Source of the DNA: an uncultured Verrucomicrobia subdivision 3 bacterium
Lineage (GTDB): Bacteria > Verrucomicrobiota > Verrucomicrobiia > Limisphaerales > UBA11358
Assembly: GCA_903917705.1 (NCBI GenBank)
Contig: CAIXBQ010000102.1
Location: 1-61,347 of the forward strand
Length of the DNA stretch: 61,347 nucleotides
Direction: 5' to 3'
The notes under the pieces are model-generated. The model was not told where the DNA came from. It did not search any database and saw nothing but the letters and a program-made list of their open reading frames with translations. Position numbers and translations under genes: made by a program. This document shows positions 58,706 to 61,347 of the stretch, in pieces. How positions within the stretch are numbered: position 1 is the first letter of the stretch; each line of letters starts with the position of its first letter.

Positions 58706-59199
58706 TCAAGCGCCGCTAAATACTGGGCAATCGCATCTCTTCCTAAGTTACGTGCGTGGGTCTGTGCATCAACATCTTTCATGTTGTCGCCGTTATACCT
58801 AATTCTGAAATCTATCCCCTCCCTTACCAGCATATGCACCATCGCGAGATTGTCGTTATAAACCGCGCTAAACAAAGGATTTCGAAATGGCTCATCTGTT
58901 TCCATACGTGCGCCATGCGCCAGCAAGTATTCGGCGGCTTCCAAATGGCCATCCGAAACTGCATACATAATCGGGCCTGCCTCGAACGCCCCACCCCGTA
59001 GATTAATATCAGCTCCCATTTTCAGGAGATGCTCAATGGCTGGAATGTTTCCTTCGCCTGCAGCTACGTGAAGTAATGATCCAAATATCGTCAGTTCATT
59101 GATGCGCTGTGGTTCCAGTCTCAACAACTTCTCCAACGTTGCCGAATCTCCGGACTTGATCGCTTCACGCGCCTGTTTTCCAAATGATATAGTATCCAT
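58699..59199 (-). CDS. Ankyrin-repeat protein, probable immunity protein
   Basis: The 166-residue protein contains at least three ankyrin repeats: FGSLLHVAAGEGNIPAIEHL, GPIMYAVSDGHLEAAEYLL, and NPLFSAVYNDNLAMVHMLV. There is no signal peptide. The ATG at 59199 is separated from the toxin stop by one base (TAATATG), so the two are translated together. Ankyrin proteins are known immunity partners of Rhs nuclease tips. An in-frame start 27 bases earlier would overlap the toxin gene. Confidence 0.72.
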   Translation of the reverse strand: MDTISFGKQAREAIKSGDSATLEKLLRLEPQRINELTIFGSLLHVAAGEGNIPAIEHLLKMGADINLRGGAFEAGPIMYAVSDGHLEAAEYLLAHGARMETDEPFRNPLFSAVYNDNLAMVHMLVREGIDFRIRYNGDNMKDVDAQTHARNLGRDAIAQYLAALEK

Positions 59200-59200
59200 A

Positions 59201-60046
59201 TTAGCGACGATTTGCAGCCTTTTCACCCATCCGCCTGAGAAATTTTACAACATCGTCCTTTGTGCCTCCAGCTGCTTCAATTTCTTTGAGTCCGTTAAGC
59301 ACTTCTTCTAGATTAGCAACAATATGTTGGCCCTTAATATTCGGCGCAATAACCCGATTCACTGCGTCTGTAGCATGGATAATTCCATAACGCTCAAGTA
59401 TCTCCGAGCCTTCCTTAACCAAAGCCTGTTGAGTTTTGCCGATCCCCTTTTCGTAAAGAATATGATGATCATGGGGTCTCGGCATTCCCTCTGCAGCATT
59501 GTCACATACTTTACCGCCATTTGCAACCATGTCCTTGACTTGAGTTGCTGCTGCATTTGCGGTGACATGTTCAGTCTGAACTGCCACATCTTTCTCGACG
59601 GTCTTTCCCAGTGAGCTGGCACACCGCTTCAGAAAGTTCTTACCGAAACTCTTTGCTGTTTTTCCAGCTACGGGAACTAGGTCAAGTGCGACCCCAAAAT
59701 AGATGCCTGTCTTTTCCCATCCAGACATATCGATGTTTCCGGATCTGCCAAGTTCAAAACCATCGCGGAAATATGGGAACAAATTGTCGAACGGGTGATG
59801 TGCGATATCCATTATCACGTCTTTGCCCGCCCCAACCATCATGGTTCCAGCTATTGCCAGATCCTTTTGTGGAATCAACGTCAGATCAGCCCCGGGAAAC
59901 CCGGGGACTGCCAACCCCAATTCATCCCAGTTGTTTATCGGATCATTCCCGACGAACCCATACAGGTTCCGGCCACCGGCAAAGCCAATGGGGTCGGGGT
60001 TGAGCCAAACTCCGACATCAAATCGAAGCCTGAAAAATGTGGCAGG
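59201..60046 (-). pseudogene. Orphan Rhs C-terminal tip with AHH/HNH-type nuclease domain
   Basis: The open frame carries the Rhs core end (WLNPDPIGF, NLYGFVGNDPI, WDELGL) from about 60007 downward, with only about 13 unrelated residues and a stop before it. A linker follows with YFGVALDLVPVAGKTAKSF. A C-terminal domain contains PHDHHILYEKG, EILERYGIIHATDAVNRVIAPN, and KGQHIVANLEEVL. The paired histidines and the later N-x-x-x-AP and H positions fit the A-HH subgroup of HNH/EndoVII nucleases. The toxin part is complete, but the Rhs delivery core is missing. The ankyrin immunity gene follows. Confidence 0.7.
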
Positions 60047-60354
60047 TCATTCAATCTCAATGGTTTGCCAAGAAAATGATGCCTGCCCGGATTGGAGTCC
60101 GAAGCTGCTCCCAAAATGGGGAATTGTATTAAATTGCGCGGCGCGGCGGGTAAGTCGGGTTCATCTTAACTTTCTTACTCCAGGTTCTTCGCTCCCTGAT
60201 TCCTTCGCCCTTCCAGTTTCTAACTACTAACTCCTCCCTTCCAACTTAAAACTCACAATTTGTTTAACCTTTGCCCTTGGTGCCTTGGTGGTAAAAGCTT
60301 CCGCTTTTGTCTTTGCTGTCCACCGAAGCACCGAAGCACCGCTTTTCCGGTCCG
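60047..60354. other. Repeat-rich non-coding region right of the Rhs island
   Basis: The main content is a run of ten gapless heptamers at 60185-60254 (TTCTTCG CTCCCTG then ATTCCTT CGCCCTT onward) and a copy of the 56942-57003 repeat at 60251-60310. There are also CGAAGCAC repeats near 60324-60341. No gene is supported. Confidence 0.65.
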
Positions 60355-60400
60355 TCATTCGTCATTCAAAATTCGGGATTGGTAATTTCCTGCCCTTTCC
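60321..60400. repeat. Second copy of the roughly 80-bp intergenic repeat
   Basis: This matches 56731-56810 almost base for base, including GCTTTTCCGGTCCGTCATTC and the heptamer run GTCATTC GTCATTC then AAAATTC GGGATT. It covers the 3' end of the XRE regulator gene and encodes its last residues. Confidence 0.8.
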
Positions 60401-61089
60401 GCCAGATGCATCGCCGCTGGTTTCGGCCATTTCATGCTCCGCCCCGGCGCCCAGCCGGGCACCATTTCCAGCACCAGACGCAGTTCCTCCCGCTCGCCCT
60501 TCGCCGGATCATCCTGAAACCCCGCCGCCGCCAGTGCTTCCGGTTTCCCCCGGCTCATCGCCCGCCAGTCGCGCCATTCCTGCGTCATCCCCACCGCCAG
60601 CCGCCGCTTCGCCAGTTGCTCCTCAATCTGCGGCCCCAGCTTGAAATCCTCCCGCGCCACCTCGCACCATTGCGCAAACGCATCCATCAGCCCCGGCAGC
60701 CGGTGCCGCACCGTCTCCCCGTCCGGCCGCACTGCCGCCATCAGCAGCAGTTCCATCGTGTCATGACAATGCTCCAGTTGCCGCCGCGCGCTCTCTTCAT
60801 CCGTCCGCCCCCACTCGCTCTGCTTGTGGTTCTCAAAATCTGCCGCCGTGTAAAAATGCGCGTCCGCCGCCGTGCTGAACGGCACGCTCACCCCCATTTG
60901 CAGGCTCCGCCCGTCCACCCCCGTCACCAGCGCTATCCGCCGCGCAAACGCCGCCGAAAGCTGGTTCCGCCCCGTCTCCCAGCTCACCACCGCATCCTTC
61001 GAGGCCCCGATCATCACCGCAAATTCCGCCTGGGTTTGACCGATGATCTTCCGCAGCGTCCGGACCGCTTCATTGGGTTGCTTTTTCAT
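60355..61089 (-). CDS. XRE-family helix-turn-helix regulator
   Basis: The 244-residue protein has an N-terminal HTH domain: LRKIIGQTQAEFAVMIGASK (helices 1-2) then DAVVSWETGRNQLSAAFARR. The rest is helical, with a conserved-looking RRQLEHCHDTMELLLMAA stretch, and may bind a ligand or oligomerise. The last 12 or so residues (NYQSRILNDE) are encoded by the intergenic repeat, so the C-terminus is recent. Two direct repeats upstream (61118-61131, 61178-61191) may be its operators. Confidence 0.78.
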   Translation of the reverse strand: MKKQPNEAVRTLRKIIGQTQAEFAVMIGASKDAVVSWETGRNQLSAAFARRIALVTGVDGRSLQMGVSVPFSTAADAHFYTAADFENHKQSEWGRTDEESARRQLEHCHDTMELLLMAAVRPDGETVRHRLPGLMDAFAQWCEVAREDFKLGPQIEEQLAKRRLAVGMTQEWRDWRAMSRGKPEALAAAGFQDDPAKGEREELRLVLEMVPGWAPGRSMKWPKPAAMHLAERAGNYQSRILNDE

Positions 61090-61117
61090 GCGCGTTTTAA
61101 GCTTATGACGTAGAGTG

Positions 61118-61191
61118 AAATAAAACTACAATAAAAACTTGCCAAGTCAACCAAATCGGATTAAATGTACGATAGTCACATCAAACTACAA
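61118..61191 (-). promoter_or_regulatory. Direct repeats upstream of the XRE gene
   Basis: On the minus strand TTGTAGTTTTATTT (61131-61118) and TTGTAGTTTGATGT (61191-61178) match at 12 of 14 positions and are 60 bases apart. They lie in an AT-rich gap of about 145 bases. Autoregulation by the XRE protein is a plausible role. Confidence 0.4.
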
Positions 61192-61233
61192 CATTTAGCC
61201 GAAAGATTTGATCCTAGAAACCGCAGTTGGACT

Positions 61234-61347
61234 TCAACCGGTCGGGGTTGGGGCGGTTTGCGCGAGCCATTCCAAGGGGTCATCGGTGGTTTGACGGGAG
61301 AGCAGGCGAAGAAAACTGCCTTGGGCTTCCAACTGCGGCGCAGTTGC
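61234..61347 (-). CDS. 3' end of a gene running off the window
   Basis: Thirty-seven residues and a TGA stop are open on the minus strand from the window edge: SFLRLLSRQTTDDPLEWL is the central part, followed by AQTAPTPTG. Composition and codon use look coding, but the piece is too short to identify. It is upstream of and co-directional with the XRE gene. Confidence 0.5.
   Translation of the reverse strand, partial: ATAPQLEAQGSFLRLLSRQTTDDPLEWLAQTAPTPTG

Noticed and set aside
1..61347. tRNA, rRNA and known riboswitches
   Set aside because: I looked for T-loop and CCA-end patterns and for flavin-type leaders before ribD and ribE and saw none. A covariance-model scan would be decisive.

Overview
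The window reads as one GC-rich chromosomal segment of a Verrucomicrobiota bacterium, most likely of the Pedosphaera/Limisphaerales type. This is inferred from gene content, not from a marker gene. The pointers are a prepilin-like protein with the [20 protein letters not shown] leader and an H-x9-DG motif, an exported nuclease with IPT/TIG and short C-terminal modules, futalosine-pathway menaquinone genes, an alpha2-type glycyl-tRNA synthetase, a Gld-like ABC exporter with DUF4340 and AsmA-like partners, and a minimal type II secretion/type IV pilus set. No rRNA, tRNA, CRISPR array or insertion sequence with a transposase was found.

Layout. 0.5-4.8 kb: exported nuclease, leuB, a NUDIX hydrolase, tadA. 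4.8-6.5 kb: a 21-bp periodic array, a palindromic repeat and a pilin-like gene with a sigma-54 type promoter. 6.5-11.1 kb: an overlapping operon of glyQS, a DUF2127 membrane protein, an arabinokinase-like GHMP kinase and a GalU-like nucleotidyltransferase, followed by infC. 12.0-13.5 kb: a DUF2851 gene. 13.7-21.4 kb: ABC ATPase, permease, GldG-like, DUF4340 and AsmA-like genes. 21.4-21.8 kb: a second 21-bp array. 21.8-28.1 kb (minus strand): gspE, gspL-like, gspM/pilO-like, gspD. 28.2-45.3 kb: housekeeping genes including purU, mqnE, pfkA, mqnA, nusB, a PHP phosphoesterase, ftsY, a GH99-like protein, ribD, ribE, an ornithine-lipid type acyltransferase pair, a redoxin, a SIS isomerase, a HAD phosphatase and a lipoate ligase. 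45.4-56.5 kb (mainly minus strand): nth, an unknown EF-hand membrane protein, an alpha/beta hydrolase, kamA, two FmdB-type or small exported proteins, a coiled-coil protein, a parvulin and serA. 56.5-60.4 kb: a visibly more AT-rich island holding two convergent orphan Rhs tips with their own immunity genes and a third toxin remnant. 60.4-61.3 kb: an XRE regulator and the 3' end of a further minus-strand gene.

The most unusual content is in the non-coding DNA. First, many intergenic stretches are built on a strict but degenerate 7-bp period, and two of them expand to gapless 21-bp (3 x 7) arrays of 9-10 units. Second, four copies of a roughly 178-bp element with inverted ends and internal pairing each sit directly at the stop codon of a gene. 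One copy writes the C-terminus of RibD, and another supplies the first ATG of the mqnA frame. Third, the pilin-like gene has a sequence matching the sigma-54 -24/-12 consensus.

Functionally, MqnE and MqnA point to menaquinone by the futalosine route. RibD and RibE give riboflavin. The GHMP kinase plus GalU-like pair forms a two-step free sugar to UDP-sugar salvage module. GspE/L/M/D form the energising, inner-membrane and outer-membrane parts of a pilus or secretion machine that could work with the sigma-54 controlled pilin.
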